64,000 bases of DNA from an uncultured Pseudohongiella sp. (GTDB lineage: Bacteria; Pseudomonadota; Gammaproteobacteria; Pseudomonadales; Pseudohongiellaceae), in assembly GCA_951812965.1 (NCBI GenBank), contig OX638341.1, positions 2,338,438-2,402,437 of the forward strand, in the 5' to 3' direction. A program made the translations under genes and the position numbers. Below, one piece after another: positions 18,532 through 27,214 of the stretch. Under the pieces are notes generated by a model, which was not told the DNA's origin, ran no database searches, and was given only the letters and a program-made list of their open reading frames with translations. Every line of letters starts with the position of its first letter. Position 1 is the stretch's first letter.

Positions 18532-19239
18532 ATGGAAGTGGCTGCAGCAGTATTGATCGTTGTGGTCGGCTCCTTCGTGCAAACGGCGATCGGGTTCGGT
18601 CTGGCGGTAATCGCCGCGCCGCTGCTGTTTTTCATCGATCCGGATTACGTTCCGGCGCCGATCACGGTGGCCGCGCTGACACTGTCCGTGGCCAACGCCT
18701 GGCGCTTCCGGCATTCTATTTCGTTTACCGGGCTCAAGTTCGCGATTCTGGGAAGACTGCCCGGCACCGTGGCCGGCGGTCTGCTCATATTCTGGATCGA
18801 CCAGCGCACCCTGGGATTGTGGCTGGGAATATCGGTGCTGGCGGCGGTCTGGCTCAGTCTCGGCAAGATAGCCTTCCGGCCCACACGCGGCGCAATGTTC
18901 TCCGCCGGTTTCCTTTCCGGATTCATGGGCACGAGCACATCCATCGGCGGTCCGCCCATGGCGCTCGTGCTGCAACACCAGACCGCGGATTTCATCCGCG
19001 CCAACATGGCGGCTTTCTTCATCGTCAGTTGTGTGCTGACCCTGATCATGCTGTCGTTCGTGGGACGCTTCGGGCAACAGCAGATCCTGTTGTCGCTGCC
19101 GTTCCTGCCTGCGACCCTGTTCGGTTACTGGCTGGCGATGCGTTCGGTGCACCTGATTACGTCGCGGATGCTGCGTGTGGGTTCGCTGAGCCTGTGCTGC
19201 ATTGCCGGCTTCGCCGCAGTGACTTCCTACTGGGCCTGA
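18532..19239 (+). CDS. TauE/SafE-family membrane permease
   Basis: 235 residues from ATG 18532, preceded by GGGAAG. An in-frame ATG at 18499 falls inside the end of a dispersed repeat and is less likely. About seven to eight membrane helices are visible, with the family's duplicated pattern (GSFVQTAIGFGLAVIAAPLL near the start; GFLSGFMGTSTSIGGPPMAL in the middle). The family exports sulfite, sulfoacetate or related anions; the substrate here is unknown. It stands alone. Confidence 0.85.
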   Translation: MEVAAAVLIVVVGSFVQTAIGFGLAVIAAPLLFFIDPDYVPAPITVAALTLSVANAWRFRHSISFTGLKFAILGRLPGTVAGGLLIFWIDQRTLGLWLGISVLAAVWLSLGKIAFRPTRGAMFSAGFLSGFMGTSTSIGGPPMALVLQHQTADFIRANMAAFFIVSCVLTLIMLSFVGRFGQQQILLSLPFLPATLFGYWLAMRSVHLITSRMLRVGSLSLCCIAGFAAVTSYWA

Positions 19240-19323
19240 TTCGGCGAAATTGACGCCTTGCCGCTTTACTCCGCTGTGTTGAATGGTAGACTGATTCCCC
19301 GTTCCCTTTTTGAGGAAGCCCAG

Positions 19324-19689
19324 GTGAAAAAACTGATCGCAGCAATTCTGATTTGCGCATTTGCGCCATTCGTGTACGCCGACAATGACCAGGCGACCGA
19401 AGTCATCGCCGGTGTGCTGATGAATCTGAACCATTTCCCGTCGGACGACGACAAGGCCGCTTTGCAGGGCCTGGTCGACGATGACAGCGTCGGACCCGCA
19501 TTCAAGGCGGTAGCGACCGCGGTCATGGGAATTGAGCATTCGGCCAGCGAAGACGGCAAGGCCGCGATGGCGCGCGTGCTGGAAGCCGATAACGCCGACG
19601 CCAGGGCCAAGGCACTGGCCCAGGTCGTAATGGACCTGAATCACGGCGCCAGCGACGAAGCCAAGGCATCCGTACAGGCATTACTGTAA
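19324..19689 (+). CDS. Small secreted protein with LNHFPS/LNHGAS repeats, function unknown
   Basis: 121 residues from GTG 19324, with GAGGAAG at 19312-19318 ahead of it. A signal peptide ends at FVYADNDQ. The mature part has three similar helical units: VLMNLNHFPSDDDKAALQGL, a VMGIEHSASEDGKAAMARVL block and VVMDLNHGASDEAKASVQAL. Each has an N/E-H-x-x-S core. I do not recognise a named family. The repeats suggest a small helical periplasmic bundle, and the regularly spaced histidines could bind a metal. Confidence 0.7.
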   Translation: MKKLIAAILICAFAPFVYADNDQATEVIAGVLMNLNHFPSDDDKAALQGLVDDDSVGPAFKAVATAVMGIEHSASEDGKAAMARVLEADNADARAKALAQVVMDLNHGASDEAKASVQALL

Positions 19690-19739
19690 AAACTCGCTTG
19701 ACGGCGCCGCCCCGGCGCTGTTTGCGATCGCTAGCCCAC

Positions 19740-19770
19740 TGACCTGGCGGGGCCGCGCTCCGTCAGGTCA
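19740..19770. terminator. Hairpin between convergent genes
   Basis: TGACCTGGCGG (19740-19750) pairs with CCGTCAGGTCA (19760-19770) over 11 bp with one G-T wobble, around a 9-base GC loop. It lies between two convergent genes, overlapping the last codon of the minus-strand one. No T-run, so terminator activity is uncertain. Confidence 0.4.
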
Positions 19771-20343
19771 TGTATTGCCCGGCCTGAGACCGCGTTTGTC
19801 CGCGTAGAATTTGCGGATTTCGGCCAAGTCATGATCCAGGTCGCCGCTGGGTTGATAGAAATCCGCAAACCCGGCCTCCTTTCTCCCCGCATCGACATAG
19901 CCGAGCAGGATCGGTACGCCCGCGTTGCTGGCGATGTGATAGAACCCGGTCTTCCAATGCGTTACCTTGCTGCGCGTACCTTCGGGCGGCACCAGCACGA
20001 CCAGTTCGTCGTTCTTCTCGTATTGCCGCACTGTTTCCCGCACCACGTTATGGGGCCGGCCGCGGTCTATGGGGATGCCCCCCAACCATTTCATCAGTCC
20101 GGCGAAAGGGAAGGGGAACAATGTGTGCTTGCCCATCCAGTAAACGCGCAATCGCAGTTTCAGCACCGCCATGATCATCAGCGGAAAATCCCAGTTGCTC
20201 GTGTGCGGCGCGCCGATCAGCACACAGCGTTGACGCTCGAGTTCGCGGCCGCGGATTTTCCAGCCGATCAGCGCCAGCACCAGGATCGAAACCCATCGCA
20301 ACAGCGGAGTGACGAGCGGAGTGGAAAAAACCGTTATTCGCAT
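19768..20343 (-). CDS. PlsC-type 1-acyl-glycerophosphate acyltransferase family protein
   Basis: 191 residues. The acyltransferase motifs are in order: HTSNWDFPL (HxxxxD catalytic pair), KWLGGIPIDRG (glycerophosphate binding) and PPEGTRSK (motif III). One N-terminal hydrophobic segment anchors it to the inner membrane. Such proteins transfer acyl chains onto lysophospholipids or related lipids; the exact acceptor is unknown. It lies 34 bases downstream of the nitroreductase gene on the same strand, so the two may be co-transcribed. Confidence 0.87.
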   Translation of the reverse strand: MRITVFSTPLVTPLLRWVSILVLALIGWKIRGRELERQRCVLIGAPHTSNWDFPLMIMAVLKLRLRVYWMGKHTLFPFPFAGLMKWLGGIPIDRGRPHNVVRETVRQYEKNDELVVLVPPEGTRSKVTHWKTGFYHIASNAGVPILLGYVDAGRKEAGFADFYQPSGDLDHDLAEIRKFYADKRGLRPGNT

Positions 20344-20377
20344 GGAATGACTGCGGTGCGCAATCTGCCCGACATGC

Positions 20378-20932
20378 CTACCACTCCCGGAAATATTCGG
20401 CCGGATCTTCCAATCGCGGGCTTCTGGCGCCGCCGATGATCGCGCCCAGATACAGAAAGCCGATGATCTTCTCGTTTTCCGCCAGCCCCATGCCCTTCAT
20501 CACACGCGGGTCGTAGGCCATGGAGCCCGTCCGCCACATGGCGCCGACTCCTTGCGCAAACGCCGCGTTCAACATGTTCTGCGCCGCTGCTCCGGCGGAC
20601 AGATCCTGCTCGATGGCGGGTACCTTTGGATGTTCCACATGACTCGCGACGACGACTATGATCAGGGGCGCCCGCAAAGTCTTGGCCCGCAGCCGTTCCT
20701 GCTCCCGTGAATTCATCTCCGGATTTGAAGCAAGCGCCGCCTCCACGAACAATCCGCCCATCCGCTCCCGTGATTCACCGCGCACGATCAGGAACCGCCA
20801 GGGTCTGAGCATGGCGTGATCGGCGGCCCGCAAGGCCGCTCGACAAATTTTGTCGAGCTGTTCGGGTGCGGGCTCCGGCTCCTCCAGGCGGGGCGCCGAA
20901 ACGCGAGTCAAAAGCGTTTCGAGGGCGTTCAT
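20378..20932 (-). CDS. YdjA-like nitroreductase family flavoprotein
   Basis: 184 residues from ATG 20932, which gives the family N-terminus MNALETLLTRVSAPRLEEP. LRPWRFLIVRGE and QNMLNAAFAQGVGAMWRTG are the FMN-binding blocks, and GFLYLGAIIG sits near the C-terminus. It resembles E. coli YdjA, a small FMN-dependent reductase whose physiological substrate is not settled. The frame is open seven codons further upstream. It precedes the acyltransferase gene. Confidence 0.88.
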   Translation of the reverse strand: MNALETLLTRVSAPRLEEPEPAPEQLDKICRAALRAADHAMLRPWRFLIVRGESRERMGGLFVEAALASNPEMNSREQERLRAKTLRAPLIIVVVASHVEHPKVPAIEQDLSAGAAAQNMLNAAFAQGVGAMWRTGSMAYDPRVMKGMGLAENEKIIGFLYLGAIIGGARSPRLEDPAEYFREW

Positions 20933-20975
20933 TGCACCGGAAGCATAATGCATTCGGTGAAACCGGGAAACCGGC

Positions 20976-21064
20976 TGTGCGGGTTCAGCATGTAGGGGCG
21001 AGGCATGCCTCGCCCGTCAGTTGCGCGGTTTCGGGGCCGTTCGCAGGCGAGGCGTGCCTCGCCC
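20976..21064 (-). repeat. Family A element, reverse orientation, next to the IS110 element
   Basis: Palindromes at 20996-21015 (perfect) and 21045-21064 (AGGCGAGGCGTGCCTCGCCC, centre changed), starts 49 bases apart. The spacer contains CGGTTTCGGGGCCGTTCGC, the reverse complement of the 58560-58588 spacer. The left flank TGTGCGGGTTCAGCAT matches the elements at 18403 and, inverted, after 58608. The right flank found in other copies is missing here, where sequence leading to the transposase begins. Confidence 0.8.
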
Positions 21065-21241
21065 CTTGTTTGTTTAAATAGTGCTGCCGACGGCCCACTG
21101 GTGGGCCGTCGGCAGGCGGTGGCGAACCCGTATCGCCCCTCGCATGAAATGCGAATCGTAGAGTGGGACCACCGCCTTTCCAATCAAACCTGAATAGATA
21201 CGCGGATCAAGACCGCAAACAAGGATAGGAGACTGGAAAGC
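21065..21241 (+). ncRNA. Non-coding end of the IS110 element, candidate bridge RNA region
   Basis: These 177 bases precede the transposase start. They hold a perfect 15-bp inverted repeat with a TG loop: CTGCCGACGGCCCAC (21084-21098) and GTGGGCCGTCGGCAG (21101-21115). In IS110-group elements the region upstream of the transposase encodes a structured bridge RNA that specifies target and donor. Position and length fit, but I cannot assign the guide loops. Together with 20933-21064 this accounts for the 309-base gap. Confidence 0.4.
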
Positions 21242-22246
21242 ATGAAGAAGCATAGCGCAAGATGTGTACATCCAAAAGACGACCCCGGCCCTTGCACGGT
21301 CGGCATCGACGTTTCCAAGCGTCATCTTGACGTGCGTGAACTCCCCAGCGGACGCGAGGCTCGGTTCCCGAATACCAGGGAAGGCGTTCGCGCGTTTCGC
21401 ACCTGGGCCTGCCCCCGCGTCGAGCGAGTGGTATACGAGTCCACCGGCTCCTACCACGTACTGTTGGAGGATATGTTGGTCGATCGGCTGCCGTTGTCGC
21501 GGATCAACCCCCAGCGAGGCAAGTGCTTTGCCGAAGCGCTAGGTTCGGTTGCGAAGACGGACCGGGCGGACGCGCTGGCGCTGGCGAAGATGGGCCGGGC
21601 GCTGGCGGACGACCTGAAAGGGACGCCGGCGCGTACCCGACAGGAGAAAGATCTGGACGAGTTGCGTAGCGCGCGCGAGGCGGTAACGAAGTCGCTTACC
21701 GTGCTGAAAGGCAGGCGGGAGCACACCCGGAACCGTCTGGTTCGTCGCGAGATCGAGAAGGACATTACCCGCGCCATGCAGCAGACCGAACGCTTGGACA
21801 AAGAACTGGAGCGGCTGGTGACGGCCGACGCCGAGTTGACCCGAAACATGGCGCTGCTGGAATCAATCCCGGGCATTGGCCGCCCTACCGCTATCGGGCT
21901 GCTGGTACAGGTGCCCGAACTGGGTAGACTCAGCACCCGCGAGGCGGGAAGCCTGTTGGGCTTGGCGCCCGTGGCCGACGACTCCGGCAATAGGCACGGA
22001 AAACGGTCCATCCGCGGCGGCCGCAAACGCGCACGCACGCTGCTGTACATGCCAACGCTGGCTGCAATCCGCTGGAATCCCGTCATGCGGGAGCGACACC
22101 TGCGATTCAAACAACAGGGCAAACCCGGCAAAGTCGCGGTCACCGCAGCCATGCGAAAGATGGTGCTGATCGCGAATGCCATCGTACGGGAAGGAAAACC
22201 CTGGCAGGCAGCTCACATGCCCAAACCGGCCCATGTCGCGGGATGA
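21242..22246 (+). mobile_element. IS110-family transposase
   Basis: 334 residues. The N-terminal DEDD RuvC-like domain has D23 (GIDVSKRHLDV), E66 (VVYESTGSYH), and D107 and D110 (AKTDRADALALA). A coiled segment spans about 115-205. The C-terminal Tnp20 domain follows with SIPGIGRPTAIGLL and PVADDSGNRHGKRSIRGGR, containing the catalytic serine, then AVTAAMRKMVLIANAIV. The protein looks intact. Element ends are not evident by inspection; ATAGATAC occurs on both sides (21194-21201 and 22346-22353) and might mark them. It lies beside a family A palindrome pair. Confidence 0.92.
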
Positions 22247-22309
22247 TGCAAACGCCTGACCAATGCAAACAGCCCGCGATCACATCCCCTAATCAACTAG
22301 CTGTCGGAG

Positions 22310-22389
22310 CCTGTTGCTATCCGTACACCAGAACACTTGCAAACATAGATACTACGGTCTCATGAACCTGCACACCGGCTCGCAACAGG
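22310..22389. repeat. Spaced inverted repeat in the gap after IS110
   Basis: CCTGTTGC (22310-22317) and GCAACAGG (22382-22389) are an 8-base inverted repeat 64 bases apart, within the 210-base gap between the transposase and the radical SAM gene. It could belong to the element's right end or to a leader. Nothing else is identified there apart from the promoter at 22420. Confidence 0.35.
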
Positions 22390-22419
22390 ACGTCGGGCAT
22401 GGGTTACGGGGGCCTTTGA

Positions 22420-22428
22420 TGCTATACT
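22420..22428 (+). promoter_or_regulatory. Extended -10 promoter for the radical SAM gene
   Basis: TGCTATACT (22420-22428) matches an extended sigma-70 -10 element (TGnTATAAT). No good -35 hexamer is present 17 bases upstream. Transcription would start near 22436, giving a short leader before ATG 22457. Confidence 0.45.
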
Positions 22429-22456
22429 TTGCCGCATCGCGCGATTGGGACAGAAG

Positions 22457-24067
22457 ATGACTTCCCAGGCACAAATGATCGCCGTCAGCAGTGGCGAGCC
22501 GGTCTATCGCAAGGAAAAATCCCGTTTTTTCGGTACCGTCAAGCGCAAGAAGCTGCGCCTGGCGTTCTCGTTCTATTCTCCGGACGGCAATGAGATCGCC
22601 ATGCCGATCGCGAGCATGTCGGCCTATCTCAAGCGGGAATTCCCCGATGTCGAAGTCCTGCTCGAACCGATCCTGATTCTGCGCGATGCCGAACAGTACT
22701 CGCCGGCGAATTACGCCCGCACGATCGAGTCTCTTGATGTCGATCTGATCGCTTTCTCCGTCATGAGCCCGCACTGGTATCCGATGGAGCCCTATTTCGC
22801 GGAGCTCAAGCGGTTGCTGCCTTCATTGCCGATCCTGATCGGCGGCTATCAGGCGATGCTTTCCCAGGAGGAGACTATCGGCAATCCGAACATTGACTAT
22901 ATCTGCGTCGGTGACGGTGAATACGCCATCGGCAACATGGTGCGGCATCTGCGCGGCGAACTCGGCCCGGCCGACGGCATGTGGGAAAAGCTGATCGACG
23001 GTGAAATCTTTCGATCTGAACCGCATCAGAACGGCGATCTTGCCGCGCTGCCGTTTCCGGATTATGAGATATTCTCCCGCGACGGCAGTTTCGAAGGCGT
23101 CAATTCTTCCATATTCGGCCCGAAAGGCAAACTGGTCCTGCCGGTCATGACCGGCCGCGGCTGCCCCTACCGTTGCACCTATTGCTGCAACACGCCGCTG
23201 CTGGAAAGCTGGAAAAGCAAGAAGACTTTTCTGCGCAAGTACGAGCCCGAAGCCATGGTGGACGAACTCGAACGCTTGCGCGACAAGTACAACGTCGGCT
23301 ATTTCGAATTCTGGGACGAGTTGTTCCTGTCAAATCTGAAATTCGTGCGCGCCTTCTTCGAAATATACAAGGAGCGCATCCGTCTGCCGTTCTCGATCAA
23401 TTCGCGGGTTGAAGTGATGAACGAGGAATTCTGCCGCACCGCGGCGGAAGCGGGATGCCACACCATCTGGTTCGGCATCGAAAGCGGCGATGAGGAATTC
23501 CGCTCGAAAATGCTCGGCCGCAAGATGAAGAATCAGCAGGTCATCGACGCCGCCGACAATTGCAGGAAGGCGGGAATCTTCCGCCTCACCTTCAACATCG
23601 TCGGCGCCCCGCTCGAAACCGCCGAAGGTATGCGCAAGACCCTCGAACTCAACAAGCGCATCGCGCCCGAATTCTTCTTTTTCTTCCCCTACATACCGCT
23701 GCGCGGCACGCCGCTGTACAAGATCGCGGAAGAGGAAGGCCTGCTGCTCAAGCACAAGAAAAACCTGCACTACCTCTCGGCGGTGAACGACCGCCAGTTC
23801 ACCTTGAACATGAAGGAATGTCCAGAACTGCTCACCCAGGACGAATACAACGAAATCTGCATGGAAATGCTGGCCTTCCAGGAAGCCAACAATCGCCTCA
23901 GTTACACCGAAGGCAACGCCATGGAGGAGCCGGCCACAGTGCAGGACAAGAGTTTCCAACTGGTGGAGGATGTGCCGCCGCCAGCGGATGCCATGATCGC
24001 GGAAAACGACGCGGAAAGCGAAAAGAAATCGCTGTTTTCCGAGGTGCGTGGCTTCTTTAGCCGCTAG
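22457..24067 (+). CDS. B12-binding-type radical SAM protein, substrate unknown
   Basis: 536 residues from ATG 22457. Residues 35-190 resemble the cobalamin-binding fold that precedes many radical SAM domains (KLRLAFSFYSPDGNEIAMPI, then LIAFSVMSPHWYPMEP, ILIGGYQAML and YICVGDGEYAI). No DxHxxG motif is obvious, so B12 may not be bound by histidine. The SAM cluster motif is GRGCPYRCTYCCN (CxxxCxxC). Downstream blocks such as WFGIESGDEEFRSKML and LTFNIVGAPLETAEG belong to the same class. The C-terminal 60 residues are hydrophilic. It probably modifies a lipid, peptide or cofactor. Its end overlaps the convergent MATE gene by four bases. Confidence 0.83.
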   Translation: MTSQAQMIAVSSGEPVYRKEKSRFFGTVKRKKLRLAFSFYSPDGNEIAMPIASMSAYLKREFPDVEVLLEPILILRDAEQYSPANYARTIESLDVDLIAFSVMSPHWYPMEPYFAELKRLLPSLPILIGGYQAMLSQEETIGNPNIDYICVGDGEYAIGNMVRHLRGELGPADGMWEKLIDGEIFRSEPHQNGDLAALPFPDYEIFSRDGSFEGVNSSIFGPKGKLVLPVMTGRGCPYRCTYCCNTPLLESWKSKKTFLRKYEPEAMVDELERLRDKYNVGYFEFWDELFLSNLKFVRAFFEIYKERIRLPFSINSRVEVMNEEFCRTAAEAGCHTIWFGIESGDEEFRSKMLGRKMKNQQVIDAADNCRKAGIFRLTFNIVGAPLETAEGMRKTLELNKRIAPEFFFFFPYIPLRGTPLYKIAEEEGLLLKHKKNLHYLSAVNDRQFTLNMKECPELLTQDEYNEICMEMLAFQEANNRLSYTEGNAMEEPATVQDKSFQLVEDVPPPADAMIAENDAESEKKSLFSEVRGFFSR

Positions 24068-25428
24068 GCCGCCTTTTCCTGCAAGCGCAGTTCTGCCGTG
24101 ACCGCGCGATTGAAAGTGGCCAGAGAAATCAATCCCATTATCAGATTGCCGGCAACGGCACCGATAAAGAATCCCCACAGCCCGAAATACACGCTGCCCA
24201 TCCAGGCCAGCGGCACGTAAAACACAAAGAAACGCGCGATGCTCAACCACAGTGCGCTCATCGGCTGATGCAAGGCGTTGAGGGATGAGTTGGTCAGAAT
24301 GATGACACCCTGCATGCCGTAGCCCAGCGGCAGAATCCAGAGAAACAACCTGATCGTGGAAATGACTTCCGGATCGTCGGAAAAGACTTCGGCGATCAGG
24401 GGGGCGGCAAGAGCCAGTAAGCCATAAATCAGCAATTGCCAGACGAGCACGAAGCGGATCGCGAGCCGATACGCTTCGGCGACGCGGTCCACATGGCCGG
24501 CGCCATAATTCTGGCTGATCAGCGGCGGCAGCGATGTGGACATGGCCAGCACGAGCAGGGTCGCGATGGGTTCGATGCGTCCACCAACTCCGAGCGCGGC
24601 CACCGCGCTGTTGCCGAAACCTGCGGCGATGGCTGTCATTACGCCGGCCGCAAGCGGGGTCATCATGTTCGCCCCGGCCGCGGGGATGCCGATCCGCAAC
24701 ATCTCCCGGCCAGATGTCGCCATGACTTCGGCCGAAGGAAATTTTTTACTCACCATTTCCTGTTTGAAAATCAGCAAGTGGTAGAGGTAGGCAAATACCA
24801 TCCCCCAGGAAATTACCGTGGCCCAGGCGGCTCCCTGCAAGCCGAGCGCCGGAAATGGGCCGAGCCCGAAAATCAACAGCGGATCAAGCACCGCATTGGA
24901 AAAGCCCGCGAACGCCATCAGTATGCTCGGCGTCTTCGTGTTGCCGCCCGCGCGCAGGATTGCGTTGCCGGTCATCATGCATACGATCAGCAGACTTCCC
25001 GGCAGCCAGACGACCATGAATTCACGGATCAGCACCAGCATTTCGTCGCTGGCTCTCAGCAGACGGAAGATCTCGTCCAGGAATATCCAACACAAGGCGA
25101 CCATCAGGCTCGCCATGGTCAGCGAGATGTAATTGATTACCGTGGCTGCTTCCCTGGCGCGCTCGATTTCGCCGCGGCCGAGGTACTTGGCCACCACCGC
25201 CGAAGCGCCGATGCCGAGACCGATAGCCATGCTCATAACGGTGAAAGCGACCGGGAAGGTGAAACTGATGGCGGTTAGCGGATCGGTGCCGAGGAAGCTG
25301 ATAAACAGCGTGTCCACCATACTGAAGGTGAACATCATCAGCATGCCGTAGATCATCGGCGTGGTCATGCGGACGAGAGCATCCTTGACCGAACCTTCCA
25401 CCAGCTTTTGATGCCCGCCTTGCGCCAT
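24064..25428 (-). CDS. MATE-family multidrug/sodium efflux transporter
   Basis: 454 residues with twelve hydrophobic segments, the full MATE length. Typical stretches are MIYGMLMMFTFSMVDTLFIS at the N-terminus, GIGASAVVAKYLGRGE (conserved MATE loop), NAVLDPLLIFGLGPFPALGL and SQNYGAGHVDRV in the second half. The family expels cationic drugs or metabolites in exchange for sodium or protons. It reads toward the radical SAM gene and away from suhB. Confidence 0.9.
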   Translation of the reverse strand: MAQGGHQKLVEGSVKDALVRMTTPMIYGMLMMFTFSMVDTLFISFLGTDPLTAISFTFPVAFTVMSMAIGLGIGASAVVAKYLGRGEIERAREAATVINYISLTMASLMVALCWIFLDEIFRLLRASDEMLVLIREFMVVWLPGSLLIVCMMTGNAILRAGGNTKTPSILMAFAGFSNAVLDPLLIFGLGPFPALGLQGAAWATVISWGMVFAYLYHLLIFKQEMVSKKFPSAEVMATSGREMLRIGIPAAGANMMTPLAAGVMTAIAAGFGNSAVAALGVGGRIEPIATLLVLAMSTSLPPLISQNYGAGHVDRVAEAYRLAIRFVLVWQLLIYGLLALAAPLIAEVFSDDPEVISTIRLFLWILPLGYGMQGVIILTNSSLNALHQPMSALWLSIARFFVFYVPLAWMGSVYFGLWGFFIGAVAGNLIMGLISLATFNRAVTAELRLQEKAA

Positions 25429-25484
25429 ATGAATCTCCTGAATAGCCGCCCGGCAATATATCCCATTGCCGGGACGGATGTCCG

Positions 25485-26267
25485 CTATTTTGCTTCGATG
25501 CCTCCGCGCAGCCGCAGCAGCTCGCGCACCATGCGCGGATTGCCGAACAGCGTTTCGTTGCCGGTTGCGATGTCGGGATGACCCGACTCGCTAACGAGCA
25601 GTCCGCCGGCTTCCCTGAGTACGAAGCCCGCCGCGAGTACGCCGGCGCCGGCGCTTTCCGCGGACCAGCCGCCCTGCAGCCGGTTCGCGGCTGTCTGCAC
25701 GATGTCGAATACGGAGCAGCCGCTTTGCCGGATCAGCGCGTTTTCAGCGCCCAGTTGCCCTTGCATTTCCTGCAGCGCTTTATGCCCGGTCGAATATGCG
25801 TGCAAACTCAACAGCTTGCCGTTAGTGCGCGTGTCCGCGCCCACCCGGATGCGGCGGCCGTTCAATTGCGCTCCCTGACCGCGGCTGGCGGTGAATTCCT
25901 CGTTGGTCTGGGGCAGAATCACGGCGGAGTGACTGAGGATACCCTTGACGCGGCAGCCGACGGCAACGCCGAAACAGGGCAGGCCCGAGTAAAAATTGCG
26001 GCTGCCCGCGAGCGGCTCGAGCAACCAGGTTACGTTGTCGTCGTCACCACCGCAGACGCCGGACAGGCGCGAATCGATCCGATGTTCCGGATAGAGCTTT
26101 TCTATCTGATAAACCAGCGTGCGTTCCGAATCCCTGTCCATGCTCGTGGCGAAGCCGGCTTCGGTATCGTCAAGTACGCGCACCCGGTCGAGGCGGTCAA
26201 CGCCATGGGCAAGATTGCGCGCGGCGGCGCGGGCCGCGATGAGGGCGACATTGAGCAGGGATTCCAT
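25485..26267 (-). CDS. suhB: SuhB-like inositol monophosphatase family protein lacking the metal ligands
   Basis: 260 residues from ATG 26267, aligning along the whole length of SuhB. The divergent arrangement with trmJ is the usual one. Compared with E. coli SuhB, the EESG motif reads R67-L68-S-G; the DPLDGTTNF motif reads E84-P-L-A87-G-S-R-N-F; and the Asp of PWDxAAG is G209. Thus E67, D84, D87 and D212 of the enzyme are all replaced, and phosphatase activity is unlikely. ASRGQGAQLNGRRIRVG and FVLREAGG keep the fold recognisable. SuhB also acts in ribosomal RNA antitermination in E. coli, a role reported not to need catalysis, which may be the retained function. Earlier starts are open but lack homology. 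Confidence 0.82.
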   Translation of the reverse strand: MESLLNVALIAARAAARNLAHGVDRLDRVRVLDDTEAGFATSMDRDSERTLVYQIEKLYPEHRIDSRLSGVCGGDDDNVTWLLEPLAGSRNFYSGLPCFGVAVGCRVKGILSHSAVILPQTNEEFTASRGQGAQLNGRRIRVGADTRTNGKLLSLHAYSTGHKALQEMQGQLGAENALIRQSGCSVFDIVQTAANRLQGGWSAESAGAGVLAAGFVLREAGGLLVSESGHPDIATGNETLFGNPRMVRELLRLRGGIEAK

Positions 26268-26403
26268 GACTTGTCGAAGATCGGTGGCGTGGACGCCGGG
26301 GCGCAGATGATAGCAGAATCGAGGTTCCGGCCCGCCGATCAATGCGATAATGCCGCCATCATGCATGATTGGAACTGCATTACAGTCACAAGTACGCCCG
26401 TAG

Positions 26404-26423
26404 GGGCGACGCATGCGTCGCCC
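26404..26423. repeat. Single family A palindrome, GAC/GTC variant
   Basis: GGGCGACGCATGCGTCGCCC, preceded by GTAG, in the suhB-trmJ gap 15 bases before the trmJ start. Both arms carry the same compensating change seen at 18419-18438, so the stem is preserved. Confidence 0.88.
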
Positions 26424-26437
26424 GTCGCCCCCAAACC

Positions 26438-27190
26438 ATGACCGAACCCGATTTCAGTAAAATTTCCGTGGTGTTGGTGAATACCTCTCACCCCGGCAAC
26501 ATCGGCGCCAGCGCACGGGCAATGCGGAATATGGGCCTGACCAGGCTCGTACTCGTGCAGCCGAAAGAGTTTCCGAGCGGCGTCGCCGTCGGCCGGGCGG
26601 CTTCGGCTGTAGAATTGCTGGACCGGGCGCTGGTGGTCGACTCACTGAGCGAAGCGATTGCCGATTGCGGCCTGGTCATCGGCGCCAGCGCCCGTTCCCG
26701 GAGCATTCCCTGGCCATTGCTGACCCCGGAACAATGCGCGCGGAAGGCGATGGCCGAGGCCGGCAGGCACCGGGTCGCGCTGGTGTTCGGCCGCGAGGAC
26801 ACCGGGCTCAGCAACGAAGAATTGCAGCTATGCCATTATCACGTCCGCATTCCCTCCGACCCTGACTACAGCTCACTCAATCTGGCCGCGGCGGTGATGG
26901 TGATCTGTTACGAGTTACACAAGGCGGCACTGGCTGGGCAGATCGATGATTCCGGCATCATCGAGCGCGAATGGGACCAGGAAATGGCCAACGGCGAAGC
27001 CGTCGAGCACTTCTACCAGCACCTGGAAAGAGTTCTGGTCAAAATCGATTTCCACGACCCGGAGAACCCACGCCAGCTCATGCAGCGCCTGCGCCGGCTG
27101 TTCGGCCGCATCCGCATCGACGTCATGGAAATGAACATCCTGCGCGGAATGCTCACGCACATCGAGAAAAACCTGAAACAGCGCGACTAA
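26438..27190 (+). CDS. trmJ: tRNA (cytidine/uridine-32-2'-O)-methyltransferase TrmJ
   Basis: 250 residues from ATG 26438; an upstream in-frame start would be translated through a repeat palindrome and is rejected. SpoU/TrmD knot motifs are present: VVLVNTSHPGNIGASARAMRNMG (motif 1), VALVFGREDTGLSNEEL (motif 2) and IPSDPDYSSLNLAAAVMVICYEL (motif 3). A C-terminal helical extension (FYQHLERVLVKIDFHDPENP) is typical of TrmJ. It methylates the 2'-O of position 32 in several tRNAs. It is divergent from suhB. Confidence 0.93.
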   Translation: MTEPDFSKISVVLVNTSHPGNIGASARAMRNMGLTRLVLVQPKEFPSGVAVGRAASAVELLDRALVVDSLSEAIADCGLVIGASARSRSIPWPLLTPEQCARKAMAEAGRHRVALVFGREDTGLSNEELQLCHYHVRIPSDPDYSSLNLAAAVMVICYELHKAALAGQIDDSGIIEREWDQEMANGEAVEHFYQHLERVLVKIDFHDPENPRQLMQRLRRLFGRIRIDVMEMNILRGMLTHIEKNLKQRD

Positions 27191-27214
27191 CCGAACGCGG
27201 AAGTACGGATCGCC

